Positions 44,296 to 53,723 are shown, counted from the stretch's first letter. The stretch is DNA of 64,000 bases from Aporhodopirellula rubra (GCF_014192335.1 NZ_JACHXU010000011.1:218257-282256); one strand, 5' to 3'. The notes: generated from the letters alone by a model not told the origin. Made by a program: numbers and translations.

Positions 44296-45636
44296 TTACG
44301 ACGGCGAGTTCGTCAGTCTCGCGATCAATTGCTCCGGTGCATCGTGGCTGTAAACGACGTCCTCAGACACTTTCTCCGCCAGCACTTTGACTTGCACCTC
44401 GCCCCGCGCCCATTCGTCACCGCCCGCGATCAGAGCGTACGCGAATCCGTGCCCATCGGCGTACTTCAACTGAGCCTTCAATTTACGAGGTTCGGGATAG
44501 ACCTCCGTCCCAATGCCCGCACGGCGAAGGTTCGTCGCCAAACGTAGGTAATCGTCACGGTGATCCTTATCAAAGAAAGGAATGAACACCGGACACGGCT
44601 TACTGTTCGATGACAATCGATCGAGCGTCTCTAACGCACTGAGCAAACGGTCGAGCCCCAATGAGGCACCGATACCTGGAAGATGCTGTTTCGTGTACAG
44701 ACCCGCGAGGTTGTCGTATCGCCCACCGCTGCAGATGCTACCGATACCGGGCAACTCATCGAGAGTCGTCTCGAAAATCACGCCCGTGTAGTAATCCAAC
44801 CCACGTGCGATCGAAACATCGATCTTGATCCGATCCGGCGAAACCCCCGACGCGATCGCACCGTCGTAGATCTCACGCAACCGAGCCGCCCCTTCGTTTG
44901 CCTTTTCGTTATCGCCGAGGATTCCGGGCAACTTCGAGAACACCTCTTCGGCCTCGCCGTCGCACTGTGCCAACTGCAACACTTGCCCAGCTTGCTCCAT
45001 CGTGATTCCCGCCGCATTGACCATTTCGGTCGCCGTCGCCTCGAGTCCGATCTTTGCGAGCTTATCGAGACTACGCAAAATCGGAGTCGATTTCTCCGCG
45101 AGTCCGAGTGACTCGAGCAACCCGTTCAGGATCGCACGGTTATTGATGCTGATCGTGAACGCATCGATTCCGATCGCGCGGATCAACGAGTCGATCACCG
45201 TTACTGCTTCGATATCCGCGAGCACGGACTCAGTTCCGATCGTATCGAAATCGCACTGATAGAATTCTCGGTATCGGCCCGCCTGCGGGTTTTCGCCACG
45301 CCATACCGGCGCGATGTGATACCGTTTGAACGGCGTACCGAGTTCGTTGATGTGCTGGGCCGCAAACCGAGCCAACGGCACCGTCAAATCGAACCGCATC
45401 CCAACAGGCCGTTTACCCGCATCGACGAACTGATACAACTGCCGGTCCGTCTCTTCGCTGCCCTTGCCCGTCAGAATCTCGAGATGCTCGAGCGTTGGCG
45501 TGTCGATCGGTGCAAAGCCGAAACTTCGAAAGGTTTCGCGAGCGGTTTCCATCAATCGCTCGCGGGGGATCATTGCCGCGGGCAAGTAATCACGGAACCC
45601 TTTGAGCGTGCGGGGTTGAATCAGGGACATGGGCAA
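44296..45636 (-). CDS. hisS: Histidyl-tRNA synthetase
   Basis: This class II synthetase charges tRNA-His. The 446-residue length is normal. Motif 1 lies near TLKGFRDYLPAAMIPRERLM, the motif 2 region shows FKRYHIAPVWRGENPQAGRY followed by REFYQCDFDTIG, and the histidine-specific motif appears as SIARGLDYYTGVIFE. The motif 3 region reads GIGASLGLDRLLSALE. The C-terminal anticodon-binding domain begins near CPVFIPFFDKD. Two Met codons (45636, 45630) are possible starts. The gene converges with the zinc-ribbon gene and is preceded by a membrane-protein gene on the same strand. Confidence 0.96.
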   Translation of the reverse strand: MPMSLIQPRTLKGFRDYLPAAMIPRERLMETARETFRSFGFAPIDTPTLEHLEILTGKGSEETDRQLYQFVDAGKRPVGMRFDLTVPLARFAAQHINELGTPFKRYHIAPVWRGENPQAGRYREFYQCDFDTIGTESVLADIEAVTVIDSLIRAIGIDAFTISINNRAILNGLLESLGLAEKSTPILRSLDKLAKIGLEATATEMVNAAGITMEQAGQVLQLAQCDGEAEEVFSKLPGILGDNEKANEGAARLREIYDGAIASGVSPDRIKIDVSIARGLDYYTGVIFETTLDELPGIGSICSGGRYDNLAGLYTKQHLPGIGASLGLDRLLSALETLDRLSSNSKPCPVFIPFFDKDHRDDYLRLATNLRRAGIGTEVYPEPRKLKAQLKYADGHGFAYALIAGGDEWARGEVQVKVLAEKVSEDVVYSHDAPEQLIARLTNSPS

Positions 45637-45705
45637 ACAAACGGGGTGTGGAGATCAAAATTTTCCCACGTAGTTTATCGCCCCTGCGGTCCAGCGATAG
45701 GGACG

Positions 45706-46575
45706 TTACGCCTTCGCGAATGCCGATCGCAGCGTCGTGGATTCGAAACCGGCGGGCACTTTCCCGTTCGCGCCGTACATGTACACCGCCGCCTGGATGA
45801 TCGCCGACAGAGCACTCGAAATCAGCGAAACCAACAGCAAACCGGCTACGCCTGCGACAATCAACGCCGCACCCACGATCGCCAAGTCGTTACCGATCGC
45901 CACGACGCCACCGACGATCAAACCGATACACGGCAGCATCGCCAGAAACGAGAAAAAGCCGATACTCGCGTTGCCCGCAAACGCTTCGCCCCACGATTCC
46001 TTCAAAATCTGAGTCGAACGTTTGACCGCCGTGATCGGCCCGGCCCGCTCGATCACCAAAATCGGCACCACGAAAAACGTAACCGCCGACCACGCCATAC
46101 CCAGCAATCCGGCGACGAACGCGCCCACCCGCGAACTGCGACTCTCGATCGCTCGCAGTGCCACGCCAACGGTCGCACTCAGTAACGCCCAACCGGCGAT
46201 TTGCGGCAACCGAGCCATCGATGCGGAAAACCCTTCGGCGATCGTCGGACGCTCACCATAGAAACGCTTCACCGCACACGCGATCAACGCGCTGTTGAAA
46301 AAAACGATGACGAAGTAGTTCACAAAATAGAAAACGAACAACCCGCCCCACATCAACACCTCAGTCAACGTGTCATCGCCCGCGACCTCAACGTTGCCGT
46401 CCTGCATCGCGCCCTCAAAGATGCCCGACGCGAAGAGCGGAATCGCAAACGTCGCCATCACAATCAAACAACAAATGCCGCTCAACATTGGAAACAACAA
46501 CAAATGCTTGTCCGTCTTCAACACGTGCCAGCTTTGTTGAGCCAGGTGAAAACCGTTTGTGAATCGTTGGAACAT
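45706..46575 (-). CDS. DUF6159-like polytopic membrane protein
   Basis: The 289-residue protein starts FQRFTNGFHLAQQSWHVLKT and continues DKHLLLFPMLSGICC, the usual opening of DUF6159 proteins. Hydrophobic spans follow at about residues 27-52, 74-104, 125-150, 155-175, 205-235 and 240-265. ILVIERAGPITAVKRSTQIL with ESWGEAF, between helices, is also typical of the family. The function is unknown. It lies 69 bases upstream of hisS on the same strand. Confidence 0.75.
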   Translation of the reverse strand: MFQRFTNGFHLAQQSWHVLKTDKHLLLFPMLSGICCLIVMATFAIPLFASGIFEGAMQDGNVEVAGDDTLTEVLMWGGLFVFYFVNYFVIVFFNSALIACAVKRFYGERPTIAEGFSASMARLPQIAGWALLSATVGVALRAIESRSSRVGAFVAGLLGMAWSAVTFFVVPILVIERAGPITAVKRSTQILKESWGEAFAGNASIGFFSFLAMLPCIGLIVGGVVAIGNDLAIVGAALIVAGVAGLLLVSLISSALSAIIQAAVYMYGANGKVPAGFESTTLRSAFAKA

Positions 46576-46742
46576 GGCCTAAACCCCGGCAACAAGAGAG
46601 CGACACTCAGCGATGAGAAGAACGATCGCCGCACGCCAATCCTATCGCCCCCAACACCCTCACGCAACTTTGCGGCACCAACTGCGACGACAACCGAACT
46701 GCCCGCAACAAGATGCCACGCAGCCGTCAGGCTGCTCGCGAC

Positions 46743-47531
46743 TCAGGACTCGCGTCCGGTAATCAACCGCGGCGGCACGTGCGTGACACTGTTGAGCGAT
46801 CCCAATTGCCAAACGCCTTCACTCGATCCACGAAGCATGGTCACCGACGTGTTCGCAATGGCGCCGACCGAATCCATGCAAAGAATGTCCTTCAAAAGGA
46901 CGCGAAGCAACTCACGTTTGAAGTCAGCATGGATGACCAACGCAACACTCAGACGGGTTCCGCCGAACGTCTCGACCAAACGCTCGGCAACCTGGGTCGC
47001 GCGGAGTTTCGTCTCATCCGATTCTTCGCGTGGACGACACGCCCACCATCCCGCGTCACCGATCTCATCGTCAATCGTCAACGAAAACCGATCGTCCAGC
47101 CCATCTTCACCGGCCGAAGTATCGCCTGAGATCGACGCAGGATCCTGCGTTCCCACGCTCACGCCCGCGAGGGCCGGTTGCGGTTGAAAGAAGCGTTCGA
47201 TTTGCCGGCGGTTCATGCCTTCGGCACCGACGAAACTCTTGACGTCGTGGCCGTGGTAGCAACCGCCATTTTCAAACACGTCATGCCAAACCTGCACCGG
47301 GCACGCTCGGCGTTTCAGGATCGGATAAGAGGTCTCGAGAGTACGACGGAACGGACTCGTCACCAGAACGTCCAGCGGCAACGAGTGCATCCAAGTCGCT
47401 AAGTGATCCGCCTGCAACCGACCACGCGGGGTGATCGGTGGATCGCAAACCCGTTCATAGACAGGTTTCGCGTTGTTGGCACTTTCGGCGTGCCGAATCA
47501 GCAGCAGCTCAAACGACTCTCCGGGGTTCAC
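46743..47531 (-). CDS. Histidine-phosphatase-superfamily (phosphoglycerate-mutase-like) protein
   Basis: The 262-residue protein has the catalytic motif LLLIRHAESANNAK (RHAE in place of the commoner RHGE), the DPPITPRGRLQADHLATWM segment, VTSPFRRTLETSYPIL and the second catalytic His in LSVALVIHADF. Members act on phosphosugars, nucleotides or phosphoproteins, and the substrate is not evident. The start is GTG and overlaps the typA stop by GTGA, so it is translationally coupled to typA. The gap of 167 bases to the next gene upstream at 46575 holds nothing recognised. Confidence 0.85.
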   Translation of the reverse strand: MNPGESFELLLIRHAESANNAKPVYERVCDPPITPRGRLQADHLATWMHSLPLDVLVTSPFRRTLETSYPILKRRACPVQVWHDVFENGGCYHGHDVKSFVGAEGMNRRQIERFFQPQPALAGVSVGTQDPASISGDTSAGEDGLDDRFSLTIDDEIGDAGWWACRPREESDETKLRATQVAERLVETFGGTRLSVALVIHADFKRELLRVLLKDILCMDSVGAIANTSVTMLRGSSEGVWQLGSLNSVTHVPPRLITGRES

Positions 47532-49450
47532 GCGTTGCGTCCCTTGCGACGTCGCTCAGATTCCTTCAACGCCATCTTACGCAAACGAATCGATTCCGGC
47601 GTGACTTCGACCAACTCATCGTCTTCGATGTACTCGAGTGCTGTTTCGAGCGACATGTCGCGTGGTGGCTTGAGAATGACGTTCTCGTCACTACCACTCG
47701 CACGCATGTTGGTCAGCTTTTTCTCACGCGACGGGTTCACGACCATGTCGCCTTCGCGAGCGTTTTCGCCGACGATCATGCCTTCGTAAACTTCCACGCC
47801 CGCAGGCACAAACAGATCACTGCGGTCCTGCAACGCGTACAGTGCAAACGGCATGGTCTTACCGCCCGTCATCGAAACCAACACACCGTTGGCACGACGC
47901 GGCACATCGCCTTCGACAACACGGTAGCTTTCGAACCGGTGGTGAATGATCGCGGTACCCTTGGTCGCGTTGAGCAAACGGGTACGCAGTCCAATCAAGC
48001 CACGCGAAGGAACGCTGAATTTCAACAGGCTGTAATCGCCGCGTTGCTTCATTTCTTCGAGTTGCCCACGACGCAATCCGACGAGTTCCATAACAGGCCC
48101 CATCACATCAGTCGGCACTTCCACGCGAAGCGTTTCGAATGGTTCGTGCTTCTTGCCGTCGATCATTTTGAAAACAACGTGCGGCTTCGCAACGCTCAGT
48201 TCAAAACCTTCGCGACGCATCGTTTCGATCAAAATCGCCAAGTGCAAAACTCCGCGGCCTGCGACTCCATAAGCCTCCGTTCCTTCGATCATCCGAACGC
48301 GAAGAGCAACGTTCCGCTCCAGCTCTTTTTCGAGACGCGCTTTGATTTGGCGCGTGGTCACGTACTTACCTTCACGACCGGCCATTGGCGATGAGTTCAC
48401 ACTGAACACCATCTCGAGAGTCGGCTCGTCCACGGTCAGACGAGGCAACGGGTTATCCGCACCGGTTGCCGTCAACGTGTCACCAATCTCAACATCATCG
48501 AGACCTTCGATCGCGACCAAGTCACCGGCGGATGCCGTTTCCGCCGCAACGCGTCCGAGATTATCGAACAAGTAAAGACCGGACGGTTTGACTTTGCGTT
48601 TGGTCGGCTGGCCGTCCGCACCGAGGCAGTGCAAGTCGAACGATTGCCCTGTCGAGATCGTCCCCGCGTTGATACGCCCCACGGCAATTCGGCCCACGTA
48701 TTCGCTCCAGTCGAGCGTCGTGACCATCATTTGAAAGTCCGAATCCGGATCAATCGTCGGCCCAGGAATGTGATCGACCAACAGATCCAACAACGGCAAC
48801 ATGTTTTCCGTACGGACTTCGTGATCGGTCGTCGCGAATCCTTCCTTCGCACTGGTGTAGACAAATCCGATGTCATCGAGCTGTTCTTCGCCACCGAGAT
48901 CCGCGAGCAGTTCGAGTGCTTCGTCGAGAGCCTCGTGAGGTCGACCGTCGGGACGATCCACCTTGTTCACAACCACAATCGGCTTGCACCCCGCTTGCAG
49001 GGCCTTTTCCAAAACGAAGCGGGTTTGGGGCATCGGGCCTTCCGCCGCGTCGACCAACACCAAACAACCGTCCGCCATCTTCACCACCCGCTCGACTTCG
49101 CCACCGAAGTCCGCGTGACCGGGCGTGTCGATCAAATTAATTTTGACGCCGCGATAAGGAATCGCGATGTTCTTCGCGAGAATCGTGATCCCGCGTTCTC
49201 GCTCGAGATCGTTCGAATCGAGAATCCGCTCTCCCTGCAATTCCGTGTCCCGGAACTGCCCGCTCTGACGCAGCAGGCAATCGACCAACGTCGTTTTACC
49301 ATGGTCGACGTGGGCAATGATCACCACGTTGCGAATGTCTTCGCGGGTGGACGACGGTGTGGTGGAGGTGTCTTGGTTCAATGTGGACGCGGGAGACAAG
49401 GGAGGAACTTTCGATCTAAACTGACGTTGGCGGGCGAAAACAGATAGCAT
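47528..49450 (-). CDS. typA: Ribosome-associated translational GTPase TypA/BipA
   Basis: TypA is a ribosome-binding GTPase of the elongation-factor family that supports ribosome assembly and stress growth. The 640-residue product has G1 VVIIAHVDHGKTTLVDCLL (about residue 42), G2 ERERGITILAKN, G3 DTPGHADFGGEVERV, G4 VVNKVDRPDGRP and the TypA C-terminal domain with MREGFELSVAKPHVVFK and RGRGVLHL-like GRGVLHLAILIE. About 38 residues precede the usual start; no downstream Met is available, so the extension may be real. It overlaps the histidine-phosphatase gene by 4 bases and is divergent from the epimerase at 49598. Confidence 0.96.
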   Translation of the reverse strand: MLSVFARQRQFRSKVPPLSPASTLNQDTSTTPSSTREDIRNVVIIAHVDHGKTTLVDCLLRQSGQFRDTELQGERILDSNDLERERGITILAKNIAIPYRGVKINLIDTPGHADFGGEVERVVKMADGCLVLVDAAEGPMPQTRFVLEKALQAGCKPIVVVNKVDRPDGRPHEALDEALELLADLGGEEQLDDIGFVYTSAKEGFATTDHEVRTENMLPLLDLLVDHIPGPTIDPDSDFQMMVTTLDWSEYVGRIAVGRINAGTISTGQSFDLHCLGADGQPTKRKVKPSGLYLFDNLGRVAAETASAGDLVAIEGLDDVEIGDTLTATGADNPLPRLTVDEPTLEMVFSVNSSPMAGREGKYVTTRQIKARLEKELERNVALRVRMIEGTEAYGVAGRGVLHLAILIETMRREGFELSVAKPHVVFKMIDGKKHEPFETLRVEVPTDVMGPVMELVGLRRGQLEEMKQRGDYSLLKFSVPSRGLIGLRTRLLNATKGTAIIHHRFESYRVVEGDVPRRANGVLVSMTGGKTMPFALYALQDRSDLFVPAGVEVYEGMIVGENAREGDMVVNPSREKKLTNMRASGSDENVILKPPRDMSLETALEYIEDDELVEVTPESIRLRKMALKESERRRKGRNA

Positions 49451-49597
49451 GGTCAGTTCGGCATCGCTATCTCGATGGACGTTCGCCTAGTTCTAGTTTG
49501 TGCGGCGATCTGTCACTAGGCGAATTGGCACGAATGTTGCCCATCCCCGCCGTAACCGCCCCTAAAACCCAATGCTCGCCCTTTCGCAAATTACACC

Positions 49598-50506
49598 ATG
49601 CTCGTTGCCATCACCGGCGGCACCGGATTCGTCGGTCGCCACGTCATCTCACACCTGACCGACGCCGGGCACACCGTCCGAGCCTGGTACCGAAGCCACG
49701 CCCCAAAGCCGAAATCCCGCGTCGAGTGGATCCGCGGCAGCCTCAACGACTCCGCCGCCACACGCAGCCTTGTAGAGGGGTGCGACGCCGTGGTTCACTC
49801 CGCCGTCGCACGCCAAGGTCAGAGCTTCATGACCGAACCGGACGACCCGATCGCCTACTTCGAGACCAACGTCGTCAGCTCGCTGCGATTGATCACCGAA
49901 GCCGAGACCGCAGGAGTTCAGCGGTTCGTGTCGATCTCGTCGGGGACCGTTCACCAGAAGGTCGCCGATGACCTGCCTCTGGATGAACGACACCCGCTGT
50001 GGCCGACCACCATGTACGGCGCCAGCAAAGCGTCCGTCGAAACGCTCGTCCATGCCTACGGATTATCCGATCGCCTCAATATCGCCACCCTCCGCCCCGT
50101 TTCCATCGTGGGCGTCGACGATCCGATCGAAAACTCCAAGTGGTACGAACTCGTTCGTGCGATCAAATCCGGTGAGTCCGTCGACATCAGTGGCGGCGGG
50201 AAAGTCGTTCCCGTGAACGATCTCGCCCGAGCCGTCCTGTGCCTGCTCAACACCGACCAACCCATCGCCGGGCAAACCTACAACTGCTCGGCCGGTTTCT
50301 ACAGCCACCACCGAATCGCAACGATGGTCCGCGAACTCACGGGCAGCGATTCAAAATGGATCGGCGACGAAAAAACGTCCGCCCGCGAACTCCACACCGA
50401 CAAGATCGAAGAACTCGGAATGCGTTTCAGCGACGAATCTGAAATCCGACGCATCATCGAGACGTTGGTGCGGGTAACAGGACATAAGCTAGAAGCTAGA
50501 AGCTAG
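49598..50506 (+). CDS. NAD-dependent epimerase/dehydratase (extended SDR)
   Basis: The 302-residue protein opens with MLVAITGGTGFVGRHVISHL, the glycine-rich Rossmann loop, and has the catalytic set Ser (VSISSGTVHQ) with Tyr-x3-Lys in MYGASKASVETLV. The PVSIVGVDDPIENSK and GGGKVVPVNDLARAVLCLL segments are typical of sugar-nucleotide and related epimerases. The substrate cannot be named. Its last seven codons (KLEARS and stop) are read from a 7-bp tandem array, so the C-terminus is defined by the repeat. Confidence 0.85.
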   Translation: MLVAITGGTGFVGRHVISHLTDAGHTVRAWYRSHAPKPKSRVEWIRGSLNDSAATRSLVEGCDAVVHSAVARQGQSFMTEPDDPIAYFETNVVSSLRLITEAETAGVQRFVSISSGTVHQKVADDLPLDERHPLWPTTMYGASKASVETLVHAYGLSDRLNIATLRPVSIVGVDDPIENSKWYELVRAIKSGESVDISGGGKVVPVNDLARAVLCLLNTDQPIAGQTYNCSAGFYSHHRIATMVRELTGSDSKWIGDEKTSARELHTDKIEELGMRFSDESEIRRIIETLVRVTGHKLEARS

Positions 50507-50581
50507 AAGCTAGAAGCTAGAAGCTAGAAGCTAGAAGCTAACAGCTAACAGCTAACAGCTAACAGCTAACAGCTAACAGCT
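50484..50581. repeat. Heptanucleotide tandem array: 7 x AGAAGCT then 6 x AACAGCT
   Basis: ATAAGCT (50484-50490) is followed by seven perfect AGAAGCT units (50491-50539) and six perfect AACAGCT units (50540-50581). The array bridges two convergent genes. It supplies the last codons and TAG stop of the epimerase gene, and its last unit overlaps the TAG stop of the RNase H gene on the other strand. A related array lies at 57985-58077. Confidence 0.95.
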
Positions 50582-51236
50582 ACTTCCTTCCAAAGTCGGC
50601 GGGGATCTCGCCCCAGACTTTTGTTTCCCATTTCAAAATGGGGTTTCGAACCTCGTGCTCGGCCAACCATTTCTCTGCACGGCGTACCAAGTTGAATAGT
50701 TTTTGGTTCTCCGCCGACGCGGGCAACTTCGTCCGGCAAACACCTTTCTCAACCCACGTCCGTCCGATTCGCGAATCGGAATAAATCGGCGTGTCGTATT
50801 GCCCTGCGTGATCGAGCAGAGCCAACGCGTGAACGATCGCGAGAAACTCGCCGATGTTCACCGTGCCCTCGGGGTAAGGCCCCATGTGAAACAAGTTGAT
50901 ACCGGATTCGATCTCGACGCCCTGGTATTCCAATTCACCGGGATTGCCCTTACACGCTGCGTCGACCGCCCACGCGGACATGTCGACGCCTAACCCCGCG
51001 AGGTCATCCGGGTCAACCGTTGGCGTGGGTTTCTTCTTCTTCGAATCCCCACCTTTGCCCCAGTACGCATCAGGCCCTTCCGCGTACGCCGACTCCGCCG
51101 CCGCTCGCGTAGGAAACGACTTGTACTTCGCATCCGAAAAGCCCGAAATTTCCTTCTGGCATTGCGCCCATGTCGAATACACGCCCGGATGAAACCCTTG
51201 CCAAACGACATAAGACTTTGGCTTTTTCGCCGCCAT
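50580..51236 (-). CDS. RNase H with N-terminal RNase H1-type (viroplasmin-like) binding domain
   Basis: From ATG 51236 the 218-residue protein has the hybrid-binding domain (SYVVWQGFHPGVYSTWAQCQ through KYKSFPTRAAAESAY, about residues 7-52) found in eukaryotic RNase H1 and some bacteria. A Lys/Pro linker leads to the RNase H domain with acidic residues in WAVDAACKGNPG (Asp), NIGEFLAIVHALALL (Glu), IYSDSRIGRTWV (Asp) and a final EIPADFGRK (Asp). It should cleave the RNA strand of RNA-DNA hybrids. The stop codon falls in the heptamer array. The DUF1573 gene lies 123 bases upstream on the same strand. Confidence 0.88.
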   Translation of the reverse strand: MAAKKPKSYVVWQGFHPGVYSTWAQCQKEISGFSDAKYKSFPTRAAAESAYAEGPDAYWGKGGDSKKKKPTPTVDPDDLAGLGVDMSAWAVDAACKGNPGELEYQGVEIESGINLFHMGPYPEGTVNIGEFLAIVHALALLDHAGQYDTPIYSDSRIGRTWVEKGVCRTKLPASAENQKLFNLVRRAEKWLAEHEVRNPILKWETKVWGEIPADFGRK

Positions 51237-51359
51237 ACTAACTCTTTCGGATGCCAATCAAAACCAAACAAACCTCCGGTGCACCCACTGGCACTCGTTC
51301 TACCGTAGTCGCTTAACCGAACTACCTACCCGGCAACCCGCAACCTGTCAGCTGCAACG

Positions 51360-52382
51360 TCACCTCACCGTCCCGGTCGCAACACACTCCGCGGTTTTCT
51401 CGCCCGGCAAGTCAGTAACAATTTCGATCTTTTGTGCGATCCGATCAGGCTCATCCCCAGCCGCAAACTTCAACTGAACGAAGTGAAGCTTCTTCTTGCC
51501 CTCGGGGATTTCAAACGTGAAACGCTTGTCGATGCAGCGAACATCCGTGATCGAAAACGGCTCGTCGGCTCGCACCAACAATCGCTTGCCAACCGATCCA
51601 CCGATCTCCGACGTCCCTAGACTCACCGCTGCGGGTGAAACGCTGAGAGTGGGACGAACATGCCCCGCGACGGCCATTTCAATCGTCGGGAACTGAGTGT
51701 CATTGCTGATCAACGTCAACCTTTCGCGGATGTCGCCCTCGCTCATCGTTTCCTTCATCCGAACCTGCATCTCGTACTCAACCAAACCTGGTTGCACACG
51801 TGGCGGGCTCAACTTCACTGCCAAATCGCTGCAGTGACTGCGGACGTCCTGGATGCGCCATCCTGGGTTACCACGGTGAGAAATTTTGATCGTCCGGTCC
51901 TTGATCTCGCCCGGTTTGGACTGACCAAAATCGATCTCCGCCGGTTCGAACGTCACGTCCGTGCGAATGAAACCGCTGACCTGCAACTGCACTTCGGCGT
52001 AGTAAGGCTGGTCAAACACGACCGTGATCGTGGCCGCCTTTTGGCCGATGAAAGTGCTCGTGTTCAACGTCGCGACGATCGACGCCGTCTCATGCGTGGC
52101 GAGAGTATCCTTGCTGACCGAAGGCGTCGTGCATCCGCAACTGCTGCGGACAGCGGCAACGTGGACGTCTTCTTCGTACAGGTTTCGGAAATCAAAATAA
52201 TGCTCCGCCGTCGCCCCACGTCCCACGACTCGGAAGTCATGCTTCGTTTCAGTAAACATCCGCTGAGCCCAGTTTTCTTCCGCGATCGCGTCGACGGGCA
52301 TCGTGAGCACGGAAACCGTACCGACCAAGAACGTAAAAATCAAACTACGGACGATGCGGATTGGGGGCATTGCTGATTTCAT
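51360..52382 (-). CDS. Secreted DUF1573 protein
   Basis: The 340-residue protein has a signal peptide (IVRSLIFTFLVGTVSVLTMP, cleavage near AIAEE). The DUF1573 signature follows: HDFRVVGRGATAEHYFDFRN, VAAVRSSCGCTTPSVSKDTL (with the Cys-Gly-Cys) and ASIVATLNTSTFIGQKAATI. Immunoglobulin-like repeats make up the remainder. These proteins are periplasmic with no known activity. Two Met starts (52382, 52370) are possible. It belongs to the minus-strand series from panD to RNase H. Confidence 0.88.
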   Translation of the reverse strand: MKSAMPPIRIVRSLIFTFLVGTVSVLTMPVDAIAEENWAQRMFTETKHDFRVVGRGATAEHYFDFRNLYEEDVHVAAVRSSCGCTTPSVSKDTLATHETASIVATLNTSTFIGQKAATITVVFDQPYYAEVQLQVSGFIRTDVTFEPAEIDFGQSKPGEIKDRTIKISHRGNPGWRIQDVRSHCSDLAVKLSPPRVQPGLVEYEMQVRMKETMSEGDIRERLTLISNDTQFPTIEMAVAGHVRPTLSVSPAAVSLGTSEIGGSVGKRLLVRADEPFSITDVRCIDKRFTFEIPEGKKKLHFVQLKFAAGDEPDRIAQKIEIVTDLPGEKTAECVATGTVR

Positions 52383-52425
52383 TGGATTGAACTTCCGTCG
52401 TTCCTGTCTATTGAAATATTGGAGG

Positions 52426-52450
52426 GTCAGCTGGACATCTCACAGCTGAC
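52426..52450 (-). terminator. Hairpin between the Maf and DUF1573 genes
   Basis: GTCAGCTG (52426-52433) and CAGCTGAC (52443-52450) form a perfect 8-bp stem with a 9-base loop. On the minus strand it lies 56 bases after the Maf stop and 44 bases before the DUF1573 start. It may attenuate transcription between them; no T-run follows. Confidence 0.4.
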
Positions 52451-52505
52451 GGTCACTCAGCGGAATTCCCCCTGAGTCGTTCCTGCATATTCGGGCCGAA
52501 GCAGA

Positions 52506-53162
52506 TCAGCGGACTTCCTTTTGTACCTTGTCGGCTAATGATGCGAAATTTTCCAATATTTCCGCCAATCGTTCCATGGGTAATCCGACAACGTTGCTTT
52601 CACTATCGTTTTCGACGATTTCGATCCAGTCATTGTCGTCCTGGTACCCGAATCCGCCGGCCTTTCCCTGCCACTTACCTCCGTCGAGGTATGCGGTGAT
52701 CGCGTCTTCGTCGAGCTCCGACATTTGCAAACGCGATCGCACGACGTCCAAATAGCACTGATTCGTGCCCGTCGACCACAAACAAACGCCCGTATACACG
52801 TCGTGTTTCTGCCCCGACAGCAGCCGCAACATCGCCTCCGCATCGGCCCGGTCTTTCGGTTTGCCGAGTATCTTTGCGCCGCATGAGGCCAACGTATCGG
52901 CCGCAATGATGAACGAACGCTTGCGACGACGTACCACATCGACGGCCTTTTGAAACGCCAACCGAGCCACCATCTCCTGCGCGGTCTCTTTGTAGTCGAC
53001 TCCACATTCCGCCGAATCCGCCGCCGGACAAACCTCGAAATCGTACCCGGCCGCACGCATCAATTCCGCTCGGCGGGGCGACCCACTGGCCAACACCAAC
53101 GGTTCTCCCGTCGGGACTTTCGCTCGCGGCAAACCTTTCATCAAAGGCAACGTGTTACTCAT
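52506..53162 (-). CDS. Maf-family nucleoside triphosphate pyrophosphatase
   Basis: Maf proteins hydrolyse non-canonical or excess nucleoside triphosphates and influence septum formation. The 218-residue product carries LVLASGSPRRAELMRAAGYD, YKETAQEMVARLAFQKAVDV, FIIAADTLASCGAKILGKP (the D-T of the usual ADT motif) and DDNDWIEIVENDSESNVVGL with the closing PME. The usual KAGGYGIQ reads GKAGGFGYQD. It overlaps the upstream YdcZ-like gene by 4 bases (ATGA). Confidence 0.92.
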   Translation of the reverse strand: MSNTLPLMKGLPRAKVPTGEPLVLASGSPRRAELMRAAGYDFEVCPAADSAECGVDYKETAQEMVARLAFQKAVDVVRRRKRSFIIAADTLASCGAKILGKPKDRADAEAMLRLLSGQKHDVYTGVCLWSTGTNQCYLDVVRSRLQMSELDEDAITAYLDGGKWQGKAGGFGYQDDNDWIEIVENDSESNVVGLPMERLAEILENFASLADKVQKEVR

Positions 53163-53689
53163 TCGACCGGATTCTCCCCGACTGTTTTAGTAATACTCGT
53201 GTCGACGTGCTCGCTCGGCGGAATCGATTCCGCGACCGCTCCGCGTTTGGCAAACACAATCGCCAACACGCCCAAGATCAACAGCGTGACCCCCAACACC
53301 CGAAGCGGCGTCGCTGGGACACGCGGGTTGCCCAACCATCCGTAATGGTCGAGCAACATTGCCAACAGAGTTTGCCCCGTCATCACCGCCGCAAACCACG
53401 GCAACGATCCGACACGCGGAACCAGCACCAAGGAACTGGTGACCAAGACGACACCGATCGCGCCACCGATCCACGCCCAAAACGGCAACTGCGTCGGCGA
53501 CACACTCATCCGCGGAGGCAAAATCCCGCACACGAGCGAGATGACCAGCACGATCACAAACCCGGAACCGAACGAGTACAACGACGCATGCAGCGGGTGA
53601 TGCATGTACCGACCCAGCATCCCGTTGGCACTCGGCTGGATTGCCAATATCCCACCGGCAAACAAACCGATCACCACCGCCAGCGTCAT
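53159..53689 (-). CDS. YdcZ/DUF606-type DMT-superfamily membrane protein
   Basis: From ATG 53689 the 176-residue protein has five hydrophobic helices: LAVVIGLFAGGILAIQPSAN, SLYSFGSGFVIVLVISLVCG, WAWIGGAIGVVLVTSSLVLV, WFAAVMTGQTLLAMLLDHYG and LRVLGVTLLILGVLAIVFAK. The QPSANG, GPW-like LPFWAW and TGQ motifs match the DUF606 half of the DMT transporters, for which no substrate is known. A TTG start at 53722 is possible but adds only polar residues. It overlaps the Maf gene and follows panD closely. Confidence 0.82.
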   Translation of the reverse strand: MTLAVVIGLFAGGILAIQPSANGMLGRYMHHPLHASLYSFGSGFVIVLVISLVCGILPPRMSVSPTQLPFWAWIGGAIGVVLVTSSLVLVPRVGSLPWFAAVMTGQTLLAMLLDHYGWLGNPRVPATPLRVLGVTLLILGVLAIVFAKRGAVAESIPPSEHVDTSITKTVGENPVE

Positions 53690-53723
53690 CCACCCCGTTT
53701 CGCCCGCCGGTGAGGGACTCAAC

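Noticed and set aside
50484..50581. Possible CRISPR array
   Set aside because: The unit is 7 bases with no spacers; this is a simple tandem array. The same holds for 57985-58077 and 62051-62146.
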